Below, one piece after another: positions 24,250 through 38,215 of a stretch of 64,000 nucleotides of DNA. The translations under genes were made by a program, and so were the position numbers. Position 1 is the first letter of the stretch, and each line of letters starts with the position of its first letter. The notes under the pieces are model-generated. The model saw nothing but the letters and a program-made list of their open reading frames with translations. It had not been told where the DNA came from and searched no databases. The DNA lies in NCBI GenBank assembly GCA_037577475.1, contig CM075184.1, positions 32,467,594-32,531,593 of the forward strand, read 5' to 3'. The stretch comes from Chaunax sp. Z400 (Eukaryota; Chordata; Actinopteri; Lophiiformes; Chaunacidae).

Positions 24250-25670
24250 CATTAGCTGGACATGGAGCTAACGAGCCCATTAATACCTAGAAATAACATT
24301 TTCTTACACTTCTCTTCTTTTTTTGGGGGTTTTGAGAAGGTTAAAACAAGACATCAAAAACTCTAAATCCAGGCTCTTTGACACAGACTACAGCCTCATG
24401 CACACCAGCTCAGCATCTTGTGAGGAAAGTCAAGCTTCACAGACATGCTGTGCTTTTGCTGCATGATGTGAATATAGGCAATCTAAATGTCAAAGAAGTT
24501 CTGGCAACGTTTCCATTCTATACTTGGTAAAAGGCAGTTTTTCCAGATACATCTTTACTGAGTTTGACTATACCATCCAGTCATTTTCTAGATTCCTCAG
24601 GATTTAGCTCCATCTGGTCATTTGGCCGTTAAATGTTAAACACTGTCTTTACCATTCTGTGTTAAAGTTTTCTCAGCGCACACATCAAAATGTGCCCACT
24701 GTGCCTGCACCTTATTTAATTCTTAGTTAATGAATGTTCATTCAGTTCTTTATTTTAAACATATATGCATGTTTAACTTGTATATGTTATGGTTTGGTTT
24801 ATTTATATTGTGATATTGTTTTTTTTTTTAAATTTGTGTTTTATTCAAGGATGTATTTTCTCACCTGAAAGAACTCCTTCAGTCTTCGTTGTAAACAGAA
24901 ATTCAAAATCCTCTTCGTGACACTCTGGACAGCTGAATTATGTGGTCAATGATTTCCAGGGTAATCATAGAAACGGGCAGATGAGGTGTATTTTGGTGTA
25001 ATATCTCCATTTCTGCTCTCCCAAACAATGAACCTGAGGAGGAGTTGAATATGAAAGTCAAAAAAGTCAAAAGGACATGAATGGAGAAGGTCCTAATAAA
25101 TGGGCTGATAATCCTTGAAGTGACCGCTGAGATATTGTGGAGGAAGATCTATGATTACAGAGAGATTAGCCAGTGGCCTTTTGGTCTCACATTACTGGAA
25201 ATCTGATAAAACTGGCACTCATTAACTCTGACTTCTATTAAATGTCTGAACCACAGACTGTCTTTACAATGTTAGACAGTATTAAACTAAAATATTAAAG
25301 CAGCAACTACAACATTTTTCCCATGCTGGATGGAGTAGAAAGAAACATATAAGGTTGTATAATATATAAAATAACTTTATTAAATATGTTATTTTGTACA
25401 ATTTTCTTTTATATCTGTATTGTCTTTTATGAAACTGTAAAACATTAAGAAAAGCACTTATTTCAATTATTCCTGACTGTTCCGTATATTAATGTATTCT
25501 TATTGCACTGTGTCTGTAATATTGTTTCACTTAATAATCATGTATTCAGAGCTCGTGAGCACATCTGTAATTTACTCAAAAGCATTGTTCACACATCTGC
25601 TGGTAGAAAATGCTTAAAAAACATGAATTTTTTTTATAGTAAGTCCAGAACTGATGATGTGTGACAAGCC
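24250..25670. other. AT-rich intergenic stretch
   Basis: I see no gene, RNA or well-defined repeat here. Confidence 0.45.
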
Positions 25671-25671
25671 T

Positions 25672-25710
25672 GTTTTTTTGTTTTTGTTTTTGTTTTTGTT
25701 TTTGTTTTTT
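25672..25710. repeat. (GTTTTT)n simple repeat
   Basis: Six hexamer units of GTTTTT. They produce a Lys/Gln-rich or Leu/Phe-rich run in spurious frames on either strand. Confidence 0.9.
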
Positions 25711-26137
25711 CCTCAGTTTGAAGCTTTGTATGAATCCATGACAGTCTCTCTCCATCAGTTTCTGCATTTGGCACATTGCCTTCTGTCCTGTTTCTCCTAC
25801 CAATTTTGCATCAACAACTACAAAATGGATCCATATCCTATCAATGACAACGAAGAACAAATGGTTTTGACATTTTTCTCTTTATTTCCTGTGTTTTTTC
25901 TAATTTCTTTCCAAGTTTGGTTGACATGCTGAATCCTTGTGTCTGCAGGTTTAAAGGCCAATCAAAAGGAAAAGTACTGAGTGAACCACTCCTGGCGCTG
26001 GACGTCCGGGCAGTCGATGGTGGAGTCCTTTGCTTCAGGAGGGCTCGTGGATTTCTTGGGTTCGGTGGGCAGGGTCGGCGGGGGAAGAGGTTTGTTGGAG
26101 TTCAGTTCAAGGTGGTGGAGGGGGGGAGTTGGGGAGG

Positions 26138-26188
26138 GGCTGCCCCTGCGACCCGGACCCGGATAAGCGGATTAAAATGGATGGACGG
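26138..26188 (+). mobile_element. LINE-type 3' tail (ACCCGGATAAGCGG)
   Basis: GCCCCTGCGACCCGGACCCG followed by GATAAGCGG and then AAAATGGATGGA is the well-known 3' end of an abundant teleost LINE family, whose tail is a GGAT/ATGG repeat. GC content jumps sharply over 26000-26170. The upstream GC-rich part may belong to the same insertion, but I could not read family protein in it. Confidence 0.65.
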
Positions 26189-27129
26189 AACTACAAGATG
26201 TCAGAGTAAATGTGCAGTAATAGACCGATGCATCACATTCTTCCTTTTTGCAAACTAAAGAAATGTGAAATAATTTTTATTAGTGATAATTTTATGTCAG
26301 CCAAGAAATATGTTATTTACATACTTGCAACATGTTTTTTTTTTTACATTCTTATCTACAGAAAATAGAAACTGGGTCATCGTGTGTTTGGTTTAAAGGT
26401 TTTGTTGTGCAGAGACAAACAGTGATGTGATAGTGAGAGAGATGTTGATGAGGATGGGGAAGAAAATCCCACTGATTACATCAAGGAACCCGTTCAACTG
26501 AATCACTTCCAACACAACACTGGAAACACTGAGCATCAGAGGAATGTCAAAGGAACAATGGAATTAAAACTAATCCTTTCCGTTGTGCACCTCTCAAAAT
26601 ATTTTCTCGTAAGTCTGATGATTCTTGTGATGCGTTATTCCCGTGCCTCTCTCCTTTATCTGTCTCATTCTCTCCCTGTGAGTCTGGATTTTAGGGCGGC
26701 AGACGTTTCAGTTCATGTCTGGATGGTGAGGTCATCCTTGTGGAAGGCCCCCCTTATGTTCTGCCATGTTCCAGCGAGGACCAGGGTGCAGATGGATCAA
26801 AAAGACAGGGGCTCAAATTATGTTATATTTCATAAATGTTTGTTTGTTTGTTTGTTTGTTTGATTTATAGCAGGAAAACATAAAAACTATGATGGATTTT
26901 CTTGATTCACTGTAAGAGAGTTCGGCATGTTGCAGGGAAAAACCTATTAAGTTTGAAAGTGGATCAGGATGAAGGGATGGCTCCAGGAATATTTTTTCCA
27001 CTTTTTTTTGACATTGCAAGAAGTTTTTTTTCCCACTGTTTCCATCTCTAATGCATAAAATACTGGATGGATTTTTATGAAACTTGGTAAGGAAACTAAA
27101 TGAGGAAGAACCATATTCTCTGGAATGTG

Positions 27130-27345
27130 AACATCTCTACCTCCTCAGACTCCTGACAGACTTAAAGCTCCCTTCAGAGTTCTCAGGAACTTTTACACCT
27201 GTACCTTAGGGAGCGTTCTGTCTGGAAGCTTTATCACCTGGACGGGAAGCATCCTTATAGGAGGGTGGTCTTCCCTCAGGCCATCCAACTGCTTAACAGT
27301 CACAGTCTTAGCTCCTCCCCTAAAACCTTCAAAGTAATTTTGCAC
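27130..27345 (+). mobile_element. Degenerate LINE ORF2 C-terminal fragment
   Basis: The plus strand reads FYTCTLGSVLSGSFITW at about 27190-27240. After a frameshift it reads HPYRRVVFPQAIQLLNSHSL at about 27250-27308. The two match, in order, the end of a fish non-LTR retrotransposon reverse transcriptase ORF (FYTCTIESVLT-SITVW, then ...YRRVFPQAI-LLNS). The roughly 50-100 residues normally between them are deleted. This is a dead fragment. Confidence 0.55.
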
Positions 27346-27399
27346 AAGATGTAATAATTTTGCACACGGTGTACAGCGCATAGCTATATTTATTCATTA

Positions 27400-30300
27400 A
27401 AGTCAAGCATTAAACTTATTCTGTTGCACTCATCTATGAAACAAAAACTGTCAAGTCATTGTGCAGCTTTTCCATGGTAACATCTACAGTAGGCCAATAT
27501 GTGTATAGCCTATTTTAGCTAATTCTTTATTTGTTACTTTAACTATTTTGGATATAGGGATTTTTCCCCCTTTTTTGAACATTGCATGATAAAGTCTTTT
27601 TTAATTTAGTTTAATAAAGTGGGCCTTGGCAGAGGCATGCACTCTACCTAGTGTGCTGTTTGTTGTTATTGCATTGTTATTAATATTCACAGCACTGCGC
27701 AGCAAGGTATGTCATTTAAAATGTGTAAATTATCTGAAGAATCAGCAGTTTTCAACCTATTTTAAAAGCAGTCACCTGCAAAAAGTATTTATTCATGACT
27801 TTTCATTTACAGCATCATGAATACATTTTCCTTCCCAGGATATAAGTTCATAATTATTCCCAGGGAACAGCCAGAATCTGTCAAGATTTTTTTTTTTCCA
27901 AAATAAAGTGCAGGAAATCTTTATTATTAATTTACTGTGACTTGATGTATTAATGCAGCTCTACCTCATAGCACAGCTATGCTGCAAACACTCCGTTCCT
28001 CATGTCAGACGTAGAGGTTGAATCTAAACGCGCTGCAGTGACTCCTGGAGTCATTTAGAGAAGTGTAACTCGCTCTCATGTCAAGAAGCATGAAGCAGTG
28101 AGGCTGCTGCACAAAGAGATGTTGTTATAAGAGGTGTTGGCAGAGTCTGCTCTTCATCTCTCTACACAGGATGAACTTCAGAGAAATCACCAACCTCCCT
28201 CATACACTATTCATAACACTGTCAAGCTGTTGGAGTCGTCCCAAACAGTAACAAACAGAATCCATGAAGAGGTCTCTCTTATCAGGAGACAACAAACGGA
28301 GTGGAAAACAAATCTTGGTGTTATTATTTTTTACCATAACTGTTAGATCCCCTCAGGGAGTGTAATAGTGGGACTGTTTTGATGCCAGATTTCATCTCAG
28401 TGATTTTGCAGTTGTGTGCAGCATCTTCAGCTGCGCTCATTTGTATTTCGCTGTGTGTGCACGGCAGAACTGATGCCAAGGGCTGAGCAATATAAGGGAT
28501 ACAAGAGTCACTTTGAAGGCACAGATAAACAGCTAATTATAATGATGTACTGCTATGGAAGGAAAGATTACTACATCAGTCATATATATGTATTAAACGA
28601 TGAGTTGTGCCACCAGACTAAATCTCCTGTTGATTCAGTCTGCCTGGCACCATTTCCGTCTGATTCCATGTCTCCATTCTAGACTGAATTAATGAACTGA
28701 CTGACAACTTTTTGCCGTGTTGTTGTTAGTCGCTACTCCGAGGAAAATGGAAAGAAATCCGTCTTTGCAACAGCAGCGCCGACAGTAATAACACCTGGAA
28801 AGATTGTGTTGTTCTGTGCTAACCTGGGGACATTATGTTGTTCTCTCATGGGTGACATGAGATTTCTTCCTGGTGTGATGAACGGTGTAACTGTGAATGC
28901 TAGTGTGTGCTTTTTTTTCTTGTTACTGAGCCAATTTAATTTTTAAACTATAATCACTTGCCAGGCTGCCTTCAATGCGGATGGATCGAGGAAATCCCTC
29001 CACGTCTCGATCCACAATGCCGACTCCATTTCTGTCTGTAAATATGGATTCAGACTCATAGTTTTAGATATTTTTTTTATATGTACTGTTGGGTGGATCG
29101 TCATTTTTTTTGGGGGGGGGTTTGTGCCAGAAACAAAATGTTTTTATCTTTGTAAAAACACATTTTCCAGGTAAATTAAAAGATTTAAGATTCCTTCAAC
29201 CATTGAAGGAAAATAACACTGAATCCTTCAGTTTATCATAAATATCCATATACTGTATATGATGTTCACTGGACAGGAGGGGTATGAGACACTGAAATAT
29301 GAAAAGTAATTATTGATTAAAAATTTAGAGACTCAAGGTGAAATAAAATGTTAAAATAAAAACAAACAATATTGTCCTCTGAGATGTAGTGGAGTAGATG
29401 TACTGTATGTATCAAGTATCAAGTTCCTTATATTGGAAATACTCAATATACGTACAAATGAGGTTTCCTAAACATTTTTAAACATCAAACTGGACGTTTC
29501 AGGTTTAGTTCACAAGGATTAAAGGACCCAACACAGCTTACTTTGAGACGCAGAGCAAGGTTGTTGAATTACAACACAGAGTTTCACAGAAGCTGACAGA
29601 CAATTAAAAAGAGAGAGAGAGGCTAGAATTATCAGTGTGCTGAGCTACAGTGATGACAGAGTTGTTTCTTCTGTTCCTCTGTATTGTAATAGAAACTGTA
29701 TCATCCACCCCTCCTGTTGCTCCTCCTTAACGCGTGTTCCATTTCTTTCCCCCTTTTGTATTTAGTTAATGACTCAGTTAATGTCATAATTGTGCCATTG
29801 GGCTACTGAAAAGAAAAGTCTATCAATACTGAGCATCTACACTCGTTTATCACAGGTGCAGGTGTTGGTTGATGCTGACATCTAGTGGTAGAAAAAGCAT
29901 CAGCATCATCTGATCACTGCCAGAAGGGGTAGTATAAAAAAAAGACTCTGTGTTCCTACTCCCCTTGAAATGATCATTCGGTCTGTCAGTCTGACAGATA
30001 CAGAGTCGCCTCCTCAAACATTCTGCCACGCTTATGTGTTTTTCCCTTGAGTTGAGGCACAAAGGCTCATATACTGACTGTGACTGTTCATGGAGAAAAT
30101 AGACTAATTTATTTGACATTTCTGTGCGTTTCAATTTTAATGTGAAACCTCGAAGAGCTTAATCAGCTGAAAATTTCAAAATGAGATAATCAATTTCCTG
30201 TCATAATAAAACAGAATGAATATGTCACATGAAACATTATCCTAGTTTTTTTTATTTTTCATTTTACAAATAAGACACCTTTGTTGGCCTCATCGTATTT

Positions 30301-32090
30301 CATCATGTGCATTAATAAAAATATCTAAGCCAATCTGACATTTCCACAAGAAGAATCTGGTGTCAGACTCTCCTTGTTGGCATTCAGATTCCAAAACAAA
30401 ATGCCATTCAGTGTTAAACAAAACAAAATGTGGAATTAAATGTAACGATTATAGGTTTTTATCTAATGTATGGTTATGATTTTATAAAATATAGTTCTAT
30501 TATAATTGGAAAGAGAAGCTTTCTTACAATAATTAGTAAATGTGTTTAATTACTGATTTTCTGATATGTACTATTTAGTGTCGGGTATTTATTTTATTAT
30601 ATTTGCATGATTTTGATCCATTATCCAGAAAGCATCACATGACCTTGTAAATGAAAGCAGACATTTTAATCACTCTGCCATTATTAATGAGCAGATGGTT
30701 AATATACTGTAAATTATGTGCTGACAGAAGTAAACTTTGTTGGTCCTCAAAAGAATCATCCTTGGCTTGACTTTTGCAGAGTTGGATTTTAATAACCTGA
30801 ATGCTGCCTGTTCCTCTGATTTGTCTCTTTATCCTGATATTCAGCCTCTCTTATGTCACATCAAACCCATGAAAGTGACAGAATCCACTTTTAGTTCCTC
30901 ACTTCTGAAAGTCAGCGGGTGTCTTTTGGATAATGACAACTCAATAACACTGAAACTGTCCTGGATGTCTTTTCTAATAGTTTCTCTCTTTGAATTATGG
31001 TTCAAAATGTGTTTACTAGCATCAGCCGGTTTGGGAAGAATCTCCACATATATGGAGGGAGCCTTTAAAAGAGCTGCAGGGTACAGTCATGCAAAGTCAT
31101 TCATGTTGCCCATTTATCAGTGTCCCAAAGGTAAATGAAGGACAAACATCACATAGCATGTTTGTTTAGCCGCCGTCACAGCCTGAGATGACTTATGATG
31201 CAAATATCAGCTGATTGCATAAAAGGTATTCATATTTTACCTGAAGACTGAAAAAGCTCTGTTTGTTGTCGCATTATTTAAACACAATATATGAACAATG
31301 TGTGTATTATAGGATGGATTGGAATGGTTACCAGTTCAATGGTGGAGGACATTTTTCTATATAAAGGAATAATGCAAGAATATATTACAAATTTCAACAG
31401 CATGAAACAAATAATAGATTATTTTAACTAACATTAATGCATCCACAATCTGGCATTTCACTCTTAATACTTCTTAATTACCATCACCAATGACAGTAGG
31501 AGGAGTATGTGATCGATCGATACAGTATGTGATCGATCATGTTTTTTTCCCCTTTTGTCCGCAAGATATCTCAAAATGTTGCCCACAGATTTTGATGACA
31601 TTTTATGAAGGGATGGATCTGAGACCAAGGAAGACTGGATTTAATTTTGAGGTGGATTCATGTACAGATTATGATTTTGGATCACTTTCACTTCCTTCAA
31701 CATCAGATAAGGTCTATTTTTTTAAAAAACATTTTGGCAATATCATTAAGAATTGTATTGTAAGGGGATTTATTTTTGTTGATATTTGTTTTGTCTCATT
31801 TGTTTTTGAATTAAAGTGGAAAACGTAAATAATTTAATGAAGGGCAACGACATTAACATGCAGCATATGGAACTACATGTTGTGGCGCACCTTGCCCTTG
31901 GTGTCATGCATGATTTAATAGGCGTAGTGATATGAGGTGTGATGAGGTGTCGGAGACATGGGGTGATTTTGGTCAGAAAATAAAGATGGTTCACGTTGCA
32001 CAGTAAAGTTTGTCCCCGGGCTCTTACTTTACCCACGACTCGAATATTCTTTAATGTGAAGGATAACCAGACGTACACATGGATCGCCTT
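27400..32090. other. Intergenic stretch without recognised genes
   Basis: No exon is recognised. The longest plus-strand frame (30737-31138, 133 codons) has no motif, signal peptide or homologue I can name, so I do not call it. A 14-base direct repeat (GTATGTGATCGATC) occurs twice at 31505-31538. Confidence 0.45.
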
Positions 32091-32689
32091 ACAGTAATAA
32101 TAAAAATACTCAGGCATGGACATGCACAACCACATCCAGATCTGGGTCAGAATCTGGATCTGGGAGATTAAAATATGCATTTTGTGCCACAGTATGGCAA
32201 CAGAGAGGAGAAGAGACATGGGGTGGCAGAAACACATCTAGGGTTTAAGAGGAATAAAAGAATAAAGAGTGAAAAGGAAGAAACTAAAGAAACCATCTTA
32301 TGAGTTTTATTAACTGAGCTCACACATATTTCTGCAGAAAGGTCAAATGCTCGGACAGAGTCTCGTCAGCAAGTGACAAAGAGAAAGGGAATCAGCAGAC
32401 TTTTATGCACAGTGTACCCCTACATAGCCTCGGTTTACGGCTTGACAGATAACAGAACAGACAATGTCAAGGTTAACCGATAAAAGCAGTAAATATAAAG
32501 AGTATTAAGCTAAAAAAAAGCTGCTGAGTGGTTATACAAATCCTTCACAAATGGTAAAGCCTATCAAGTGGAAATACAAGTCATTACATATGGTGTAGAG
32601 GTCATATATTTCCATTACACATGGCACCGCCACCAGTATGTAGCTGAGATGATGCAGATTCAGACTTATTCAAATGGATTTCATGTATC

Positions 32690-33060
32690 AGTGAAAGCTA
32701 AAAGGTTATATCTAGATGGTAGATCAGGATCCTCCATTAAGGAAAATCATATTTTTGTTGCAAACTCATAAACTACTGATGATAAACACGTGACACATGA
32801 GTAGATTTCAGGGTCGAGGAATTATGTCCTGTTTCTTAATTTGGCAAGAGGCAAGTAAAGCAATGTCACCGTAACGTCACCATAATGAGTGCTATGCCCT
32901 TGGAACAATGATGAAATCGATGATCTAACAGTGATTCAAAATGGAAAGCATGTATTGTTCAAGGTGATGAGAGCAGAGGCCTGCTGATACTTTCCGATTG
33001 TTCAGGTTTTAGTGACATTGGCGTTGACAGAGGTGTGTGCTGTCTGAGTGCTTTCTGGTT
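32690..33060 (+). repeat. Dispersed repeat family C, copy 2
   Basis: This is the partner of 21690-21985, with the shared words GAAAATCATATTTTTGTTG, ATAAACTACTGATGATAA and TTGTTCAGGTTTTAGTGACA in the same order and strand. It ends near GACAGAGGTGTGTGCTGTCT, a word common at the end of this type of teleost repeat. GGATCTGG/CCAGATC words lie upstream at 32130-32165. Confidence 0.55.
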
Positions 33061-33820
33061 GACATAGGATTTAACTTAGGAATCTAGCTTAATACATTAC
33101 AATCCAGTCTGTCAACCCTCAAACAATGCAAATCATATGAGATAAACAGAATATTAGTGAGGGAAAAGTCCAGCTCAAACTCACGTCAGCTCTCTTTGTT
33201 CTGCCTTTGAACGCTTTGGAGGGCCTGAGGGGTTCAGTTATATAATGTAGAGGAGTGGTCCAGTCAACCTGTGTGACGGTACAGGTGGAACGAGACTTTA
33301 AGACACATGCTCACAGGTATTAGTCATCCAAAGCTGCTAGAAATGACCTGACATGATGTGATGGATTTGATTCTAAATCAGCTTCCTGTGACTCATACAG
33401 AGGAAATAAAGCGTTAACAGAAACATGTGTGGTAATTCAGCTGCCCTCACACACGGGGCACCTTTTTATATAATGGGTTAGTTTGAAAAGGGTTGACGGT
33501 TGTGACAAACCCACAGAGAATTCTCACCCCACTCTGTGGCTCTATGAATTTTTAAAAACTCATTATTGTAGTTTTACAGCAGACTAATGGCTCATTCTGA
33601 TCTCTTCATCAAACATGGTCTCAGCAGCGTCAGCAAGCAGCTGTTAGTTTCCAAAGACCGCCTTAGTTTGGAAGTGATTAAATATTATTTGTATGTTGTC
33701 CCTCATAATGAGAAAATGTAAATTAATTATCACCAAATGTTGCCTTTATTTTTGGTATATTTACTTAAGCTTTACCGCCGTCATCAACCTCATTTCCAGC
33801 CACATTAAGCCGTCAGTGTC

Positions 33821-34031
33821 AACCAGAAAACACACAGACTAAATAAATACACAGGGATAACAAGGGGAGATGGGGAACAGGTGAGGACTGAACACAGGTG
33901 AAAGCACCGAACAATGTCAAAGGAGGGAAAACAGACAAAGACAGGAAGTGTAAAGCAAAAGAGACAACATGGAGAACACAACTATCAAAATAAAACAAGA
34001 AATGATCAAAAAAATACCAAACCATGACAGA
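33821..34031 (-). repeat. Dispersed repeat family A, copy 2
   Basis: A shorter relative of 16430-17022 in the same orientation. It shares ACACAGACTAAA, GGGATAACA-type words, GATGGGGAACAGGTG, GGAAAACAGACAAAG and the closing AAACCATGACAGAC. Confidence 0.55.
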
Positions 34032-35804
34032 CAGATACCAACCTCCTAAATATGCCTGATTTTTTTTTACAATCCTTTCCTGAGAGTTTAAAGAACATTT
34101 AGAAACACGTTGGATCCGCCCCTTTATCCATATCTACACTTAATTGTAATGTGGTCTATTCTGACTTCACACTCATTCTCCCACCAAGTTTCATGGAAAT
34201 CCATTCAGTAGTTTTTGCGTCATCCCGCTGACAAACCAACCAACAAATAACAAACAGATGTAAAAAAGTATTTTTTTTCTCATTGGTGGCGGAAAAGGAA
34301 AACAGTTTCCAGACGGTGTCACAATAAAATCCTGTAAAAATCCTCAGATCATCAGTTGTTGCATCATTTCACACACACTATGGTGATGTCACCATGATGA
34401 CATCACTATTTAGATCTCCTTCATGCCAATTTAAGTAACAAGAATTTGAATGAATCTGCATCATCTCAGCTACATAGTGGTTTCAGTGTCATGTCTCTTC
34501 CTCCCTCTGTTCCTGTACTGTGACTCCATTCATATCGCCCTCGTCCAGATCCAGATTATGACCCGGATCTGGACCCAATTGTGCACAGAGGTGGAACATC
34601 ATGAGTTGTGCATGCCTGGGTATTTTTATTTAATTTTGTTTGACCTTTTATTTTTCATGATACTGGTAAAATGTTGAAGAGAGTGGCCAAAAATCTGCAT
34701 CCACCTCAAAACAAACAAACAGACAAACTAACCTCCTACTCTTATTGGCCGAGGTGCTTACATGACTATTTCTCAAGTAATGAGTGTTCGTGAGAATTTG
34801 TCCTTCAGCCCCATGCAGACAATAAGCTTTGCTACTGGCCGCACTCCAGATAAGCTTGTTTACATGCACCTTGGACACCCTGTAGCCGAGTCTCTCAGCA
34901 TCCATTAATAAACTTGATTATTCTTGTGCTCCCTGAGGTTTGCAGCTGCCCACAGACACAACATCTCCCCAGGAAGAAGGATGAAAAACATGCATTAGTC
35001 AGTGTTGTAATCTGAAATGATTATTGTGTCTAAAATGGTTGATTTCTAAATGTAGCTTGGATGCTATTAAAAGACATTTTGCATACGTTAAGGAAAAACG
35101 TGATTCCAGATGGCTCTATGTCACAGTGACCTGGTTTGTATTGTGGCATAATTTATGTTAGCTGCACTAAGTCAGCGTTTTACTGCCGGCAAAAATAAGT
35201 TTGCACAATGGTTTTTACTCATTACACTCTTTACTTCACCACTTCCTACCGACACTATTAAAACACGAATATGCTGCTGCAGTTTGCACGAAGCTGCTTT
35301 TCTGGTGTAAAGTAATGAGGAGAAAGAGATCCTCAGAAAACTTTATAAGACTCATAAAGCCATTACTGACTCATAATGAAAACTTTACAGCTGCAGCCAA
35401 TACATGTTGAGTAATGAAGGCCATGAGGTGGATTTGTGTTGGATTCAGAGGTGCAATAAGGTATTTCTTGAATTTCTTTCAGTTTAATTGATCTAAATAG
35501 GACAATGCTTTCTCAGAACTGCTTTTCACAGACATATGAATTTGAAACAAACAACTAAAGCATGGGTGTAACAGCGCTAACAGATGAGAGTCTGTGTGAA
35601 GTGGTTAAGTGTGCTTGTGTCTAGACTTACATTTGAAAGCCTGTAGACCGCTTTGTTCCTTTGTCTAACATTTTCCAGACAGGGACACTATAATACTGTT
35701 GGCTGTTGAAATGCAACACGTAGGTCTAATTAAAATGTGGGGAAAAGTTGGTAAAATGGGATACATGTCTGATTCCGAAAAAACAGAATGCGATACCTTT
35801 CTCA

Positions 35805-36290
35805 TCCTTTTGTGACATAATATAAAAACATCATGAAAGCAATATATTTAATATTTTACCTCATCAACTTCATTGATTTTTGTAAATATGTGCTTATTCT
35901 GAATTTGATGCCAGCAAAACCTTTAAAACAACAACATCCTCAAAAGGCTCAGTCGTTCATAAAGAAGGACCAGATTGTGAAAAACATGCCTGTATAATTA
36001 TTACATGGGCTTGGATGCACTTCCTAAAACTGTTATTGGTAAACACAGTTCGTTAGCAAATGATTGGCTATGTTTAGACTCTTGCACAACACACAACATC
36101 ACAAACTGCCATTTGCACTGCACTGCAAAAAAATTGCTTATATTTTTGCTTATTTTATGGTTTTATGGTATCTAAGTTGTACATGTATGACTGTATGTGA
36201 CGGATACAAACCTTGAACCTTGATTGAAATCTGTTTTTATTCACATTTTACACAGCGTCCAAACTTTTTTGGAATTAGACTTGTATATAA
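35805..36290 (+). mobile_element. Tc1-like transposon remnant (family B, copy 2)
   Basis: The left part reads TTTAATATTTTACCTCATCA and GTAAATATGTGCTTATTCTG, then AAAAGGCTCAGTCGTTCATA. A short GTAAACACAGTTCGTTAGCA piece resembles an internal segment of the transposase gene. The right end, ACAGCGTCCAAACTTTTTTGGAAT, matches the ACAACGTCCCAACTT terminus of the same abundant fish element. Most of the transposase region is deleted, leaving about 490 bp. Confidence 0.6.
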
Positions 36291-36652
36291 GATGCCTATT
36301 ATACTTCTATTTCATGGAAAAGCACAGCCATTTAACACTATGAAGTCCTAAGTTGGAATATTTCACATTAACATGAAGTAGTTTCAATAAACATTTGCTT
36401 CAATTTGATGCAAAATACATTATAAATATTATGATTTTAACAACCTTTGAATGGGGTAAATGGGGGAATGTTAAGATAGGTTAAATCTAGGTTAGGTTAG
36501 GTTAAACCTAAAAGATATCAAGGTCCAGATTCAAATGTCTGTCTTGGCTTCTGGGTCTCACTGGTTTCTGCCGACACAAACCTGAAGGAGATAATTCAAC
36601 TCTGAGAGTGAAGTATACTCCCCAGACCTGCAGGTGGACACTGTCAGATAAC

Positions 36653-36771
36653 ACACACACACTCACACACACACTCACACACACTCACACACACACACAC
36701 ACTCACACACACACTCACACACACACTCACACACACACACACACACTCACACACACACACACACACACTCA
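36653..36771. repeat. (CA)n microsatellite with CTCA interruptions
   Basis: A dinucleotide array of about 120 bases, regularly interrupted by single T substitutions (ACACTCACAC). Confidence 0.95.
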
Positions 36772-38099
36772 CACATATGTTCTTCATTGGTATCATTCAT
36801 GCTTTTTGCAGTAACATAATAGTTGGGAATAGACTGTAATGAAGCCCAGAGAGAAATCTTAAAGCATGGACCAGCTTCACAACATTAATGTTCATGTCAA
36901 ATATACAGTACAGGGACCTCTTTTTGTTCTAATTCTTGTATTGAACACGTCTAGAAAGCCGACTGAATGAGCAGGCTTCTGTCTGGAAGCTGTTATTAAA
37001 ATGCCACCAACATGTCATGAAGTAGAGAACACCTTCCTGTGATTCCGGAGATGCTGGTGCCTCAGATGAGAGAGTTTTCTAGAGGCATTTTACTGCAACA
37101 TTTAATTTCCACCGACTCTGAGTCAAAAACCTACTGAGGAATCCACAGGATCTGACTTGGTAGAAATGATGCACTTCTCATGATCAACTGAGAAAATAAG
37201 CAGGAGCACAGTTTGAGGTTTTTCATCAGGCGTCTCTAAAGACTTGCAAAGTGTTTCTGTTCAGACTGGGCCACAATCAGTCGAATGTTTATCCACAGCA
37301 TCTGAGAGCTTAGAAAATCATTTCAATTCTTCACATGAAATTTCAATTCAAAATTGTCACAGTGAAATAAAAATGTAAATAAAAATGACTTTAAAATGTC
37401 TGTAACAGCAGGAAAAACTTTTCTTTGAAAATATCGTAGAAATGTTTCTAATTTGAAAGCAGACACAGACAAACATTCACCTCATGGCCTGTTTTTCTGT
37501 GCCTCTGTAATCAGAAATGATTAAACTTAAATTCAATAAAAGCTTCAAGGATGTTCCATTATGGGATTTTTGTCCATGTTCCCTCTTGCAGTCATCTCCT
37601 AAATTAGCTGCCTCCTGTAAAGCTAAAGCAGGGTCTGATCTCTGGAAAAAGCAAAAAGCTCGTCCATGGTCACATATTAACTCTTATTTTCTTCCATGTC
37701 TTAAAACTGATAGAAAAGAAAAGATACCAGCATTAGTATATATTACTGTTACCAACTCATCAATCACACATTGATACATTTTGAATTGTCAAACATGGAA
37801 CACCAGAATAACTGTAGAATAAAAACCTCACATTTTGGTGATTTCAATACTTTGTTTTCAATGATCAGATATTTCAGTGTTGAAAATAGTCAAAATGCAG
37901 CTTTAATTCTTCAGTGTATAACAATTTCCCCATTCCTCTTTTCTGGATTCTGGTTGGACAGAATTCTGAACATGATCTGTTGTAGCTTCGTTATGCTCCA
38001 TCTGTCTGATGGATATTTCCCCAGACAGTAATTAACAATCTATTTAGATAACAATGTATAATCTTATTTCATTTAGCATCCTATCCCACTTTATCTTTA

Positions 38100-38215
38100 T
38101 TGTTTATTTTATTTTATTTCTATTCTTTGTACATTTTACACTGCCAGTTCTTCCTTTTTACTGCTAGGTCAAACTGAATTTCCCCCACAGGGGATCAATA
38201 AAGGTACATCTTATC
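38100..38215 (+). mobile_element. LINE 3' tail (AATTTCCCC...GGGATCAATAAAG)
   Basis: TGAATTTCCCCCACAGGGGA followed by TCAATAAAGGTACATCTTAT is the standard 3' end of a common teleost non-LTR element that terminates in TATCTTATC pentamers. The pentamer array at 38206-38495 continues directly from it. Confidence 0.7.

Noticed and set aside
30737..31138. A 133-codon plus-strand frame
   Set aside because: No start context, signal, domain, splice sites or homologue could be recognised. A frame of this length is expected occasionally by chance in 64 kb.
36608..36814. A His/Thr repeat frame
   Set aside because: It is a translation of the (CA)n microsatellite.
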